A stretch of 64,000 nucleotides of DNA from Corallococcus sp. AS-1-6 (GTDB taxonomy: Bacteria > Myxococcota > Myxococcia > Myxococcales > Myxococcaceae). The stretch spans positions 1 through 64,000 of the forward strand of contig NZ_JAIQDE010000037.1 of the NCBI RefSeq assembly GCF_020037015.1, written 5' to 3'. Both the position numbers and the translations under genes were made by a program. The notes beneath the pieces were generated by a model, which had not been told where the DNA came from, made no database searches, and saw only the letters and a program-made list of their open reading frames with translations. Numbering within the stretch: position 1 is the stretch's first letter; each line of letters opens with the position of its first letter. Below are positions 1 to 7,998 of this stretch, piece after piece.

Positions 1-22
1 GGAGAGTAGGTCGCTGCCGGAT
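1..22 (+). rRNA. rrf: 5S ribosomal RNA, 3' end (partial)
   Basis: The first 22 bases match the conserved 3' end of bacterial 5S rRNA: GAGAGTAGG followed by the closing strand GCTGCCGG of helix I. E. coli has GAGAGTAGGGAACTGCCAGG at the same place. The rest of the gene lies before the window. A strong hairpin terminator follows at once, as expected at the end of an rRNA operon. The exact mature 3' end is uncertain by a few bases. Confidence 0.75.
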
Positions 23-30
23 TCTTTTTG

Positions 31-70
31 AAAGCCCCTGGTGCCGCAAGGCGCCGGGGGCTTTGTCTTT
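31..70 (+). terminator. rRNA operon rho-independent terminator
   Basis: The arms at 33-45 and 50-62 pair over 13 bp (two G-T wobbles) around a GCAA tetraloop of the GNRA type. A-T pairs at 31-32 and 63-64 extend the stem. The T-rich run TTTGTCTTT follows. The position directly after the 5S rRNA end makes this the rRNA operon terminator. Confidence 0.85.
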
Positions 71-229
71 GCGGGCTTGGGCTTGGGCTGCCGGCCTCGG
101 ACGCGTGCTTCGTCGTGGATTGATCCGACGGGATGCGAACGTACTGGCGCCTGGCTTTGAGGCTGGCCTGACCCTGGCTGCTTTTGCTTGAGTGACGCTC
201 CTTCCCCCTCTCTGGACAGGAGCTCTCGC

Positions 230-676
230 ATGCATCTGCTTCGAATCTACGCCGCTGGGCTGTTCGCGTTGGGGCTCTTGCTGGCGCCCGCGGAGTCCAA
301 GGCGCAGCAGTCCGGCGTCCGCCTGGGCGTGGGCGCGGACTACTGGGTGGACACCAGCGCCGCGTTCAACTTCACGCTCGGCGTTGAAGGTCATGTCGCG
401 GGCCCGCTCTTCGTGGGTGCCCGGTTCGGCGCGGTGCTCGTCACGGACGGCAACATCATTGGCGTCCCGTTGGATATCTCGCTCCGCGCGACGCTGGGGC
501 GGACCGTCTACATCGAGGGGCTCGCGGGCCCGTGGATCTTCTTCAAGGGGGACACCTTCAAGGCCCACGCGGCGTTTGGCTTTGGCCTCCAGGGCAAGGC
601 CGCGAGCATCGGCGTCGAGGTGGGCTACCTCGATCCGAACCCCATCATCGGCTTGCGGCTGGGCTACAAGTTCTGA
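230..676 (+). CDS. Small exported beta-barrel-like protein
   Basis: 148 residues. The ATG at 230 is preceded by the Shine-Dalgarno sequence GGACAGGAG at 214-222. A signal peptide runs to about residue 27, with basic and hydrophobic parts and probable cleavage after SKA. The mature part has alternating polar and hydrophobic strands rich in Gly and aromatic residues (for example GVRLGVGADYW) and ends in Phe (GLRLGYKF), as outer-membrane barrels often do. Its size fits a small OmpA-like or eight-strand barrel, but no named family is recognised. It is the first gene after the rRNA terminator and stands alone, with a convergent slyX downstream. Confidence 0.75.
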   Translation: MHLLRIYAAGLFALGLLLAPAESKAQQSGVRLGVGADYWVDTSAAFNFTLGVEGHVAGPLFVGARFGAVLVTDGNIIGVPLDISLRATLGRTVYIEGLAGPWIFFKGDTFKAHAAFGFGLQGKAASIGVEVGYLDPNPIIGLRLGYKF

Positions 677-688
677 GGCCGTCCTGCC

Positions 689-889
689 TCAGTAGTGCGG
701 CGGCCGCTCCTGCTGGCGGGCGTCCACCAGGCCCGGCTCGGCGTCCAGCTTGCGCTTGAGCCGGTCCAGCTCCGCGCGGAGCGCGTCGATGACGCGCCCC
801 TGCTGGTAGAGCACGTCGCTCAGCTCCTGCAGCAGCTCCTGCTGCTGCGTGTAGCGGATTTCCAGCTCGACCAGGCGCTTGTCTTCCAT
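689..889 (-). CDS. slyX: SlyX family protein
   Basis: 66 residues, starting at the ATG at 889. The sequence is a single amphipathic coiled coil (about residues 1-50: LVELEIRYTQQQELLQELSD...) followed by a short tail ending PPHY. SlyX proteins are about 70 residues, coiled coil in structure, and commonly end in PPHY, which is seen here. The cellular role of SlyX is not settled; in E. coli the gene lies beside slyD. Here it is alone, convergent with the barrel-like gene and divergent from the TPR gene at 921, with 31 bp between the two starts. Confidence 0.85.
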   Translation of the reverse strand: MEDKRLVELEIRYTQQQELLQELSDVLYQQGRVIDALRAELDRLKRKLDAEPGLVDARQQERPPHY

Positions 890-920
890 TGCCGTCTTCT
901 CCGCTCGGGGACCGTGCCCC

Positions 921-1220
921 ATGAATACCCTTGAACACCTGCAGCGCGCCCGCGAGCTGCTTGGACGCGGACAGCCCGAGCTGGCCGAGTCCGCGCTGAG
1001 TGACGCCATCGATGCGGCCGTGGCGGCGGAGGACCTGGTCCTCCTCACCCAGGCGCGGTTCGCGCTGGGGGAGTTGCTCTTCCAGCAGGGCCGCGATGAA
1101 GAGGCAATCCCCTTCCTCCAGGCCGTGGTGCGCACCGAACGGGCTGATGGGTCCGTGGACGCGCCGGTCATCGCGTCGGCGCGGATGCTCCGCCAGATTC
1201 GGGGGCAGGAGCCGCGTTGA
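921..1220 (+). CDS. Small TPR-like protein
   Basis: 99 residues from the ATG at 921, with GGGG at 908-911 as a possible ribosome binding site. It is alpha-helical, with two helix-turn-helix units resembling tetratricopeptide repeats (about residues 5-75: RARELLGRGQPELAES... and ARFALGELLFQQGRDEEAIP). There is no signal peptide, so it is probably cytoplasmic. It is divergent from slyX and convergent with the larger TPR protein at 1236. No specific role can be assigned; TPR units normally bind other proteins. Confidence 0.7.
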   Translation: MNTLEHLQRARELLGRGQPELAESALSDAIDAAVAAEDLVLLTQARFALGELLFQQGRDEEAIPFLQAVVRTERADGSVDAPVIASARMLRQIRGQEPR

Positions 1221-1235
1221 AGCAGCCCCCGCGCC

Positions 1236-2201
1236 TCAGGGCAGCCGGCACTGCTCCCGGATGGCGTCCATCCGCTGCGGGAAGCGCCGCTCCAGGTCTG
1301 TGCGCGTCAGGCGTGCTCCCTCGAGCCTTCCTGCCTTCACCTGGAGGGTGCAGAGCGTGGCCAGCGCCCGTGTGTCGGATACGTCCAGCCGGTCCGCCTG
1401 TCGCAGGGCCTCCTCGGCGGCGGTTTCATTTCCCAACTGGAACCAGGCGATGCCCAACTGGAAGTGCCCTTCCGCGAGCTTCGGGTCCTTCTGTACCGCC
1501 TGCTGCAAGAGCCCCACGGCTTCGCGGCTCCGGCCTTCCTTGCTGAGCACCAGTCCCTGTTCCACCAGGAGCCGGGCCGCGGGGACCTTGCCCTCCAGGG
1601 AGGTGAAGACCTTCAGGGCGTCCTCGGGTTTTCCCATCCGGCTGAGCAGCCGGCCGTAGCGCACGCCGATGAGGGGATCGCCTGGAGTGCGGCTGTAGGC
1701 CCGGGACAGGGCCTCCGTGGCGCCCTCGACGTCGCCCTTCTGCTCGCTCAGGTCCGCCCGGAGCAGCTCCGGCCGTGGGTCCGCCGGCGCGAGCTTCCGC
1801 GCCTTTTCGAGTGACTGGTCCACGCAGCGGGTCATCCGCTCCCGGTCGCAGATGCGCGCGAGCAGGAGCTGGGTCTCCAGCGCGTTCGGGTCTCGCCGCT
1901 CGGCTTCCAGGGCCAGGTCGTGCGCTTCCGCCGGGGCATCGCGCAGGAGCTCGGCGGCCTCCCGCAGGTCCGCCGCCGTCGCCTTGTCGTTGTGCTTCAG
2001 GGGCACCAGGAACCGCAGCCGGCCTTCCACGCTCTCCGTGGCTCGCGCGATGGCCAGCTCCTGCTCCGGCATGTCGCGGGGCAGGAACAGCGGGATGACG
2101 TGGATGGCGAGCGCCACGCCGCAAACCCAGAGGACGCCTCGGAGACCCTGGCTCCGGCGCCGGCCGCTCCGCTCCCCTGGTTCGTTCGATGGGTCGCTCA
2201 T
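1236..2201 (-). CDS. Membrane-anchored TPR protein
   Basis: 321 residues. A basic N-terminus is followed by one transmembrane helix at about residues 22-40 (GVLWVCGVALAIHVIPLFL). After it come at least six tetratricopeptide-like repeats at about 90-310, with the usual Gly/Ala/Pro spacing (for example GRSREAVGLLQQAVQKDPK and AEGHFQLGIAWFQLGNETAA). The repeat part is predicted to face the periplasm. It lies 9 nt after the zinc ribbon gene at 2211, so the two probably share a transcript. TPR proteins of this type scaffold envelope complexes; no partner can be named. Confidence 0.75.
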   Translation of the reverse strand: MSDPSNEPGERSGRRRSQGLRGVLWVCGVALAIHVIPLFLPRDMPEQELAIARATESVEGRLRFLVPLKHNDKATAADLREAAELLRDAPAEAHDLALEAERRDPNALETQLLLARICDRERMTRCVDQSLEKARKLAPADPRPELLRADLSEQKGDVEGATEALSRAYSRTPGDPLIGVRYGRLLSRMGKPEDALKVFTSLEGKVPAARLLVEQGLVLSKEGRSREAVGLLQQAVQKDPKLAEGHFQLGIAWFQLGNETAAEEALRQADRLDVSDTRALATLCTLQVKAGRLEGARLTRTDLERRFPQRMDAIREQCRLP

Positions 2202-2210
2202 GGGGCGTTT

Positions 2211-2555
2211 CTAGACGGCTCGGAGGTGCGGGCGCAGCCCCGACGGCAGTTCCAGCTCGCAGCTCCAGCAGAGCTCGAAGTTGGCCGGGTTCTCCTCTCC
2301 ACAGCGTGGACAGGTCACCGAGCGGCTGGCGGCTTCCTGGTTGGCCTGGAGCTCCGCGAGGATCTGGCGCCCGGCCTCCAGTTCCTGGGGCCACAGCCAC
2401 AGCTCCACCCAGGCCTCGGTGCTGGGAATCTCTCCGCTCAGCGGGACCAGGGACTCGCCGCGGATGTCGACCGAGAGCCCGGCTGATTCCAGGGCTCCCG
2501 CCAGCATCCGCGCCTCTCCGACCGTGCGGTGCACGGAGAACTGCACGCGCTTCAT
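2211..2555 (-). CDS. DUF2007-like protein with C-terminal zinc ribbon
   Basis: 114 residues. The N-terminal part (about 1-70: VHRTVGEARMLAGALESAGLSVDIRG...) resembles DUF2007, a small putative signal-transducing domain that begins with similar words about acting across several gene copies or time points. The C-terminus has a four-cysteine zinc ribbon (CPRCGEENPANFELCWSC, about residues 82-99). Combinations of these two parts are common in proteobacteria; no function has been shown. It is the first gene of a two-gene unit with the membrane TPR protein 9 nt downstream. Confidence 0.7.
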   Translation of the reverse strand: MKRVQFSVHRTVGEARMLAGALESAGLSVDIRGESLVPLSGEIPSTEAWVELWLWPQELEAGRQILAELQANQEAASRSVTCPRCGEENPANFELCWSCELELPSGLRPHLRAV

Positions 2556-2655
2556 GCTTCTTGTCTGTCAGAAGCGCGCCTCCAGGGCAACCCGCCCCGG
2601 CTGCTCCCCTGCTGGGCCTCGGGCGGCGCGGCCCTCACGGACCGTGCGGCCTCCG

Positions 2656-3081
2656 TCATTCATCGTGACGCAGTTGGTGCGGCAGGACGGCGTGGGCGTG
2701 GCGGGGGGCTCGCGCGTGGAGCTCCGCTGATAGCAGGGCGTCCAGCTCCGCGAGCAGGCGATCATACCCGCCTCCCTTCGCGGGCAGCCGCTCGGTGGCG
2801 AGCCTCAGCCGAGGAGTCTCCTCGTCCTCGAAGGCCAGGGTGACTGCCAGGATGTCCGGGCCTCCTGCCTGGGACGCGAGGGTGGCGGGTTCGGGCTCCC
2901 GTTGCAGGGGTTCCAGCAACGGGGCCAGCCGGTGGATCTCCTCCGGCGTCAGGTCCCGCTCCACCACCGGTTCGCCCTGCTCCAGCACACGCAGGTGCTT
3001 GAGGCCCTCCACTCGCAGCGCCTGGGCCCCGGTGTTCGTCTGGCCACTGCGCTCGTAGGTCACCGTCTTCACGCGCCGCAC
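2656..3081 (-). CDS. Conserved hypothetical protein
   Basis: 141 residues starting MRRVKTVTYERSGQTN. No family is recognised. It is charged and soluble, with a beta-rich N-terminal half and an alpha-helical C-terminal end with a His-rich tail (HARAPRHAHAVLPHQLRHDE, the last 20 residues). No signal peptide or membrane helix is visible. It lies upstream of the zinc ribbon/TPR pair with a 100-nt gap, and its start is divergent from the small gene at 3290. The gene reads as coding by its codon bias, but its function is unknown. Confidence 0.6.
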   Translation of the reverse strand: MRRVKTVTYERSGQTNTGAQALRVEGLKHLRVLEQGEPVVERDLTPEEIHRLAPLLEPLQREPEPATLASQAGGPDILAVTLAFEDEETPRLRLATERLPAKGGGYDRLLAELDALLSAELHARAPRHAHAVLPHQLRHDE

Positions 3082-3289
3082 CTCCTCGCGGTCAAGGAGT
3101 AGGCATTCGCATCCTCCCCGGCATCCGAGGGAGACCCCGGCGAGTGCTCCCGGTCCGTCGGGGACAGCCCGAGCGACGGGTGCCGGACACTGTGCAGCGC
3201 CCCCTGGGCCCCTGCGCTTCCTGGGGGCGTCTCCCTACCGTGCCTTTCGTCCGGGCGCCCATGTCCGGACACACGGAGGACGCCGAACG

Positions 3290-3481
3290 ATGAGCAAGCA
3301 CAAGAACCCGACCCCGAATGATCAGCGCTCCAACACGAAGAACCCCGAGCGCCCGGAGCACAAGTCCGCCCAGGACAACCGCTCCAACCAGATGAACCCG
3401 AACCGTCCTCCGAACCCGCCGTCCCACACGCCCTCGCACGGCGGTGGCATGACGGGCGGGGACGACTCCTCGAAGCGCTGA
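3290..3481 (+). CDS. Small disordered hydrophilic protein
   Basis: 63 residues from the ATG at 3290. A strong Shine-Dalgarno GGAGGA lies at 3275-3280. The protein is almost free of hydrophobic residues and rich in Asn, Pro, Ser, Lys, Arg and Gly (for example KHKNPTPNDQRSNTKNPERP), so it is predicted to be fully disordered. The composition recalls small stress-related or spore-associated hydrophilic proteins, but no family can be named. It is monocistronic, has about 200 nt of upstream space, and is followed by a hairpin that probably ends transcription. Confidence 0.6.
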   Translation: MSKHKNPTPNDQRSNTKNPERPEHKSAQDNRSNQMNPNRPPNPPSHTPSHGGGMTGGDDSSKR

Positions 3482-3492
3482 GCGGAACAGGA

Positions 3493-3523
3493 GAGGCCGG
3501 CCGCGCGTTCGGGCCGGCCCCTC
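3493..3523. terminator. Hairpin between convergent genes (probable bidirectional terminator)
   Basis: GGCCGGCC at 3495-3502 pairs with GGCCGGCC at 3512-3519 around an 8-nt loop; GA at 3493-3494 and TC at 3522-3523 can extend it past a CC bulge. It sits between the stop of the small gene at 3481 and the stop of the minus-strand lipoprotein at 3537. No strong T-run is present, so the call rests on position and stem strength. Confidence 0.5.
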
Positions 3524-3536
3524 CGGGGGTGTTGTC

Positions 3537-4367
3537 CTAGCGGACGCGCGGCGAGCACTCGCCTTCGCCGCGGTAGTGGCCCACGGTGCGCACGAGCGCC
3601 GTCACGAAGTCGCGCAGCGTCCGCACGCTGCCCGCGCCTCCCGTGCCGTACTGGCCCGAGGGCAGCGACGTCAGGTTCACCAGGCCCAGCTCATCCAGGG
3701 TGATTTCGCCGTCCGGCCCGACGATGCCCGTGCTGTCCGCCGCGGCGATGGCGTCGAAGCGCATCTTCGCGTCCGGCGACTGGAGGTCGTCGAAGAACAG
3801 GTGGTCGCCGTGGAGGGTGAGCTGCACCGTCTCCGTGCTGCCCCTGGGCACCGTCACTCCGCTGCCGAGGTCCTCGTTCTCGCAGTGCTCGTAGAGCGTG
3901 TTGGTGGCGAAGCCCCAGTGGAAGCGCTTCGTCAGGGTGCCCTTGGTGGCCGTGCCCTCGACGTAGACGGACCAGCCTTCGGTGTTCATCCGCGTCACGT
4001 CCTCCGCGTCCGCGTTGCCGGCGGTGGCGTCCGCGACGGGGGCGATGGCGTAGCTCACCTCGTCCCATTCCTCAGCGGCCAGGTCGTTGAACGTCGCGAC
4101 GTTCACGGGGCCCGGACGGTGCACGTCGTAGACCTTCGCGGCCGTCTGCCCGGCGGCGGTCTCTCCCTCGTGGTTGGCGACCTTCAGCTCGCCCAGCTTC
4201 ACGAGGAACTTGTCGTACTTCACCGTCCAGCCGTCCTCGAAGGCGCTGGCGGGGATCTCCTTCTCGATGAAGTCCTCCCCATACGCGGTGAACGTCACGT
4301 TGCCTTGACCCGACGAGCAGGCGACCAGGGCCAGGCAGGACACTCCCATCAGCCAATGCTTCTTCAT
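3537..4367 (-). CDS. Lipoprotein of TonB receptor operon (A)
   Basis: 276 residues. A lipoprotein signal is clear: MKKHWLMGVSCLALVAC with the lipobox LVAC and Cys17. The mature domain is acidic and beta-rich (GNVTFTAYGEDFIEKEIPA, DGWTVKYDKFLVKLGELKV). I know similar lipoproteins beside TonB receptors in Deltaproteobacteria but no assigned name. It is the last gene of a minus-strand operon: its ATG overlaps the TGA of the preceding lipoprotein by 4 nt (ATGA at 4364-4367), and AAGGAG lies just upstream. The location suggests an outer-membrane partner for capture or release of the receptor substrate. This role is inferred. Confidence 0.8.
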   Translation of the reverse strand: MKKHWLMGVSCLALVACSSGQGNVTFTAYGEDFIEKEIPASAFEDGWTVKYDKFLVKLGELKVANHEGETAAGQTAAKVYDVHRPGPVNVATFNDLAAEEWDEVSYAIAPVADATAGNADAEDVTRMNTEGWSVYVEGTATKGTLTKRFHWGFATNTLYEHCENEDLGSGVTVPRGSTETVQLTLHGDHLFFDDLQSPDAKMRFDAIAAADSTGIVGPDGEITLDELGLVNLTSLPSGQYGTGGAGSVRTLRDFVTALVRTVGHYRGEGECSPRVR

Positions 4368-5119
4368 TGCGCTGCTCCTTCCACCCACGTCACGACGTAG
4401 GCGCTGGTGTCTTCCACGCCGCGCACCAAGCCGTTCTGGGCCTGGCTGTTGGCGGGGAAGGTGGAAACGCCGGCCGCGTCCGGAGGCGACGCGGTGGCGA
4501 AGTCGATGCGGTCCATCCATTTCCCCAGGTCCACCGCGATGCGCACGTGGCCCGTCTCCTGCCGGAGGTCGCGCTCGAAGCGCACGCCTTCAATCGCCTT
4601 GGGCAGGTCCACCGCCGCGTCGAAGCGCACCGTGGCTCCGGAGGTGTGCGTGGCGGTGCCTCGCACGTGGGCGTGGTGGCCTCCGAGGACGTTCCGCGCG
4701 TCCGTGGCCGCCGTGGGCGTCACGAGCGTCAGCTCCAGCGAGCCGTATGAACCGGTGACGGCGTTGGCGTTGCCCAGGTTGCCACCCGCGAGCAGATCCA
4801 CGGTCTGGGCGTTGAGCACCTCTCCCAGGGCATCGCCGGGGACATAGTGGCCTGGGTGCGCGTTCGCGGTGCCTCCAATGAGCGAGTACCAGTCGAGGCG
4901 GGGGAGGCGTCGAGACAGCAGCACGCGGCCTTCGAAGAAGCGCACCGAACCCACGGAGAGCTGCGCGGCCTCGGGCGTCACCGTCCAGCCGTACTCGTTC
5001 GGGGCCGTGGGCGCTGTCGCCGTCATCGTCACGGCGAAGGTGCGGCGCTCTGCCTCGGTCTTGCCGCCGCAGCCCAGGCTCATCAGGGCCACGAGCAAGG
5101 CCAGTGCAATCGGGTTCAT
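4364..5119 (-). CDS. Lipoprotein of TonB receptor operon (B)
   Basis: 251 residues. The signal sequence MNPIALALLVALMSLGC has the lipobox SLGC with Cys17. The mature part is beta-rich and carries several His residues (HPGHYVPGD; GGHHAHVRGTATHTSGA at about 150-166). The cluster GGHHAHVRGTATH is notable given the metal-like context. The start ATG at 5119 shares one base with the stop of the TonB receptor (TGATG), and its own stop overlaps the next lipoprotein by 4 nt, so the three genes are translationally coupled. No family is recognised; a substrate-binding role on the outer membrane is an inference from the neighbours. Confidence 0.8.
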   Translation of the reverse strand: MNPIALALLVALMSLGCGGKTEAERRTFAVTMTATAPTAPNEYGWTVTPEAAQLSVGSVRFFEGRVLLSRRLPRLDWYSLIGGTANAHPGHYVPGDALGEVLNAQTVDLLAGGNLGNANAVTGSYGSLELTLVTPTAATDARNVLGGHHAHVRGTATHTSGATVRFDAAVDLPKAIEGVRFERDLRQETGHVRIAVDLGKWMDRIDFATASPPDAAGVSTFPANSQAQNGLVRGVEDTSAYVVTWVEGAAQ

Positions 5120-7293
5120 CACAGGTGGACCTCCAGGGTGAGCGAGGCCACGCGTGGTGCCCCCGCGGTGAAATGTCTGGCTGGAACGAGGCTCGGCTGG
5201 GCGGTGGGGTCGAAGCGCGAGCTGTAGACGAACTCGCCGTCCCGCCAGCGCGTGTTCAACAGGTTCTTCACGTCGAGCCGCAGCGCGAGCGCTCCTCGCC
5301 GCAGCGCGGCCTGCGCGTCCGCGAGGAACACGGTGTGGCTGTGTTCGTCGTAGGGCAGGGGCCTGGGGCCGATGAGCGTGAGGCCCGTGCCCAGCGACAG
5401 CACGGAGCCGATGCCGGGCAGCGGCTTCTCCCAGCCGAGGTCCGCTCGGGCGACCAGCGGCGCGAAGTAGGGGAGCTTCGCGTCCGTCTTCGTCACCGTC
5501 GCGTTCGCCACCGTGGCGCTCAGCGCGGCCGTGACGCCTTCGAGCGGACGCGCCTGCAGCGACGCGGAGATGCCCGTGCGCAGCGTCTCTCCCGTGAAGA
5601 CGGTGGTGCCCACCGTGTGGTCGAAGAAGAAGTCGTCCGCCACCCGCGAGCCGAAGACGCTCGCCTGGAAGGACAGACGTTCTCCGTCCCTCCGCGTGCC
5701 CAGCTCCGCGCCGTGCACGTTCACGAAGGGCGCCTGCTCTCCCTCCGCGAGGCTTCGCGCCTGTGGCGAACGGAAGCCGTCTCCGTAGCTGGCGAAGAGG
5801 GCCCACGTGTCCGTGAGCGCGTATTCGACGCCGGCCTTCGCGCCCCAGTGCACCCCGAAGGCGCTGCGCGAATAGCCCTGTCCGTCGTAGTAGCGCGGGT
5901 CCCGGAAGGCGAGCGCGTCGAAGACCTCCACGCCCAGCGCGTCCGCGCGGCCTCCCAGCCGGAGGGCCCAGCGGCCCAGCGGGAGTCTGGCCTCGGCGTA
6001 ACCCCAGACGTCCGTCTGCGTGAGGTCCGCGTCCACTTCGTCCGCGAAGAAGGTGCCGTCCGTCTCACGGTAACGGCGTTGCGTCTGGTGGATGCCGTCG
6101 CGCCTTCCCCCGAGCCCCAGCTCCAGCGCGACGGGGCGGTCGAAGAGGGTCACCTGTCGGCGGTGCTCGGCGCGCAGGCCCAGCGTGGTGCCGTCGTGGG
6201 TCTGCTCCAGGCCGTCACCCCGGTCGTCCACCCGGTAGCCCGTGAAGTTGTTGCGCAGGCGCAGGTCCGAGAGGATTCCGAAGGCCTCGATGCGCGTTCG
6301 CGCGGTGCCCTCGCGCGGGAGGTCCACGCCGACGAGGAGCTGGTGCCTGGAGACCGTGCCTCCCTGCCGGTCGAAGGAGCCGGAGTAGAAGGTCCGGCGG
6401 CCGGCTTCGAGGTCGTCCTCTCGCACCACTCCGGGGGAGTCGAAGCGCGTGACGTAGCTGCCTCCCAGGATTCGCGCGCTCAGGCCTTGGCCCAGGTCCA
6501 GGTTCGCCTGGGCGAGGAGCGTGGCCCGTCCGTAGCCCCGCTGGGGGCCGAAGCCGTCGCTCTCTCCGATTTCCGCCGCCGCGAAGGTGCCGGGGTCTTC
6601 TCCCGGGCGCACCGTCACGACGAGCCGGCGCGTGTTGAACTGGCCCAGCGTGCCCGCGAACTCCACGCCCTTCTCGCGCGCGCCCAGGTCCATGCGCACC
6701 GTTCCCGCGACCGCGAAGTCGCCCTGGAACGCGCGGTAGGAGCCTTCCGTCACCTCCAGCGATTGGACGAGCTCCGGGATGATGAAGTTGGTATCCGCGT
6801 AGCCCAGCGCGTGGATGTGGCTCACCTCGTTCACCGGCAGGCCTCCGACGTTCAGCTCCACGTCCTGGCCGTGGAGCGCGTCGAAGCCCCGGAGGAAGAG
6901 CTGCTGCGCCTTGCCCTCGCCGCTGTGCTGCGAGGCCACCAGCCCCGGGACGACCCGCAGCACGTCCGTCGCGTTCGTGCGCGGCGCCGTGTCCAGGATG
7001 TCCCGGCCGATGGTGACCTCGGCGGCGCTCTGGGCCGGGCGCGTGCCCCGCACCACCGTGGAGCGCTGCTTCCCGGGGACCTCCGTTGGCTGTGGCTGTT
7101 CGGGTTGCTGCTGTTCTGGCGTGGCCTCTGGCCCCTCCTGGGCGGCGGGCATGGCCGAGGGAAGACTCGTCGAGAGCGTGGCGAACGCGATGAGCAACAG
7201 GGTCACGGTGGAGGGCACGAACAGACGACGACACGTCCCCGGCGCGCGTCGGGACGCGCTCCAGGGCGTGCGGGTTGAAAGGACAGACGACAC
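5119..7293 (-). CDS. TonB-dependent outer membrane receptor
   Basis: 724 residues from a GTG at 7293. A long basic N-region and hydrophobic segment (VTLLLIAFATLSTSLPSA, ending near residue 48) form the signal peptide. A Gln/Pro-rich linker follows, then the plug domain (about 80-215: VTIGRDILDTAPRTNATDVLRVVPGLVA, QQLFLRGFDALHG, EVTEGSYRAFQGDFAVAGTV) and a 22-strand-type barrel with typical motifs (YGDGFRSPQARSL near 520; DVKNLLNTRWRDGEF near 680). It imports a scarce ligand across the outer membrane using TonB energy. It is the first of three overlapping genes; a His-rich membrane protein lies 85 nt upstream on the same strand. The ligand is unknown; a metal is inferred from context. A start further inside the N-region is possible. 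Confidence 0.9.
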   Translation of the reverse strand: MSSVLSTRTPWSASRRAPGTCRRLFVPSTVTLLLIAFATLSTSLPSAMPAAQEGPEATPEQQQPEQPQPTEVPGKQRSTVVRGTRPAQSAAEVTIGRDILDTAPRTNATDVLRVVPGLVASQHSGEGKAQQLFLRGFDALHGQDVELNVGGLPVNEVSHIHALGYADTNFIIPELVQSLEVTEGSYRAFQGDFAVAGTVRMDLGAREKGVEFAGTLGQFNTRRLVVTVRPGEDPGTFAAAEIGESDGFGPQRGYGRATLLAQANLDLGQGLSARILGGSYVTRFDSPGVVREDDLEAGRRTFYSGSFDRQGGTVSRHQLLVGVDLPREGTARTRIEAFGILSDLRLRNNFTGYRVDDRGDGLEQTHDGTTLGLRAEHRRQVTLFDRPVALELGLGGRRDGIHQTQRRYRETDGTFFADEVDADLTQTDVWGYAEARLPLGRWALRLGGRADALGVEVFDALAFRDPRYYDGQGYSRSAFGVHWGAKAGVEYALTDTWALFASYGDGFRSPQARSLAEGEQAPFVNVHGAELGTRRDGERLSFQASVFGSRVADDFFFDHTVGTTVFTGETLRTGISASLQARPLEGVTAALSATVANATVTKTDAKLPYFAPLVARADLGWEKPLPGIGSVLSLGTGLTLIGPRPLPYDEHSHTVFLADAQAALRRGALALRLDVKNLLNTRWRDGEFVYSSRFDPTAQPSLVPARHFTAGAPRVASLTLEVHL

Positions 7294-7378
7294 ACGCCCG
7301 CGCAGGCCCGTGCCTGGCCAAAGCCAGACGGTCCGCGCGCTCGCGAGTCATGCTTGCGTTACGGAGGTCCGAGGGGGA

Positions 7379-7789
7379 CTAGGGGCCCTGCGGCATCGCC
7401 GCGGACCGCAACCGCTGGCCCGGCGACCACTCCGGGCTCCGCTCCGGCGCCACGCTCCAGGACACCCAGCGCAACTTCGGCGGCACGAACACCGTCCAGC
7501 TCGCCGCCACCGCCAGCAGGTGCTCCACCGAGCCCGTCAGGTGCTGGTGGCCGTGGCCCCGCTTCGCTCCGTCCGGCGTGTCCTGCCCGGACTCCGCCGG
7601 ACAGGGGGCCTTCGCCGCCTCACACGTGACCGGGGTGCGGTGGACGTGGGTGCTGGCGCCGTGCTCGTGGCGTCCCAGGCCTCCGCCGTGTCCCACCACC
7701 GCGTGCAGCACCGGCGCCACCGCGAGCCCGTACACCAGGACCCACAGCCCCAGGAACGCCAGGTCTCGTCGGTCTCGGGAATCCCACAC
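7379..7789 (-). CDS. Histidine-rich membrane protein
   Basis: 136 residues from a GTG at 7789. One membrane helix is clear at about residues 10-30 (LAFLGLWVLVYGLAVAPVLHA). A His-rich stretch follows (VVGHGGGLGRHEHGASTHVH), then a Cys pair (CEAAKAPC), a second His cluster (RGHGHQHLTGSVEH) and a second hydrophobic segment (LLAVAASWTVFVP). His/Cys clusters outside a membrane segment are typical of zinc-, copper- or nickel-handling proteins. It lies 85 nt before the TonB receptor on the same strand, so it probably belongs to the same uptake system. No named family is recognised with certainty. It is divergent from glpD. Confidence 0.7.
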   Translation of the reverse strand: MWDSRDRRDLAFLGLWVLVYGLAVAPVLHAVVGHGGGLGRHEHGASTHVHRTPVTCEAAKAPCPAESGQDTPDGAKRGHGHQHLTGSVEHLLAVAASWTVFVPPKLRWVSWSVAPERSPEWSPGQRLRSAAMPQGP

Positions 7790-7998
7790 GGCGGTTCGGG
7801 GGTACGGCGGCGGAGCGTCCAGGACGGGGGAGGTGAGGCGGCCGCCTGCCTATCCGTCCTCCCCACGACACGCAAGGCCACCTCCGCCGCTCGCTGCGAG
7901 ACAGTTCCCTGCCGCCCGGTCCCATCACCCCGTGGACCTCTTGACGCATTGCATCGGAATCCGCTGCGGCCGCAGACTTCCCGTCATAGACTCCTGGC

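Noticed and set aside
5104-7278. 724-residue open frame on the plus strand
   Set aside because: It is antisense to the TonB receptor and has no recognisable domain.
7941-7990. TTGACG upstream of glpD as a -35 box
   Set aside because: No fitting -10 hexamer is found at 15-19 nt distance.
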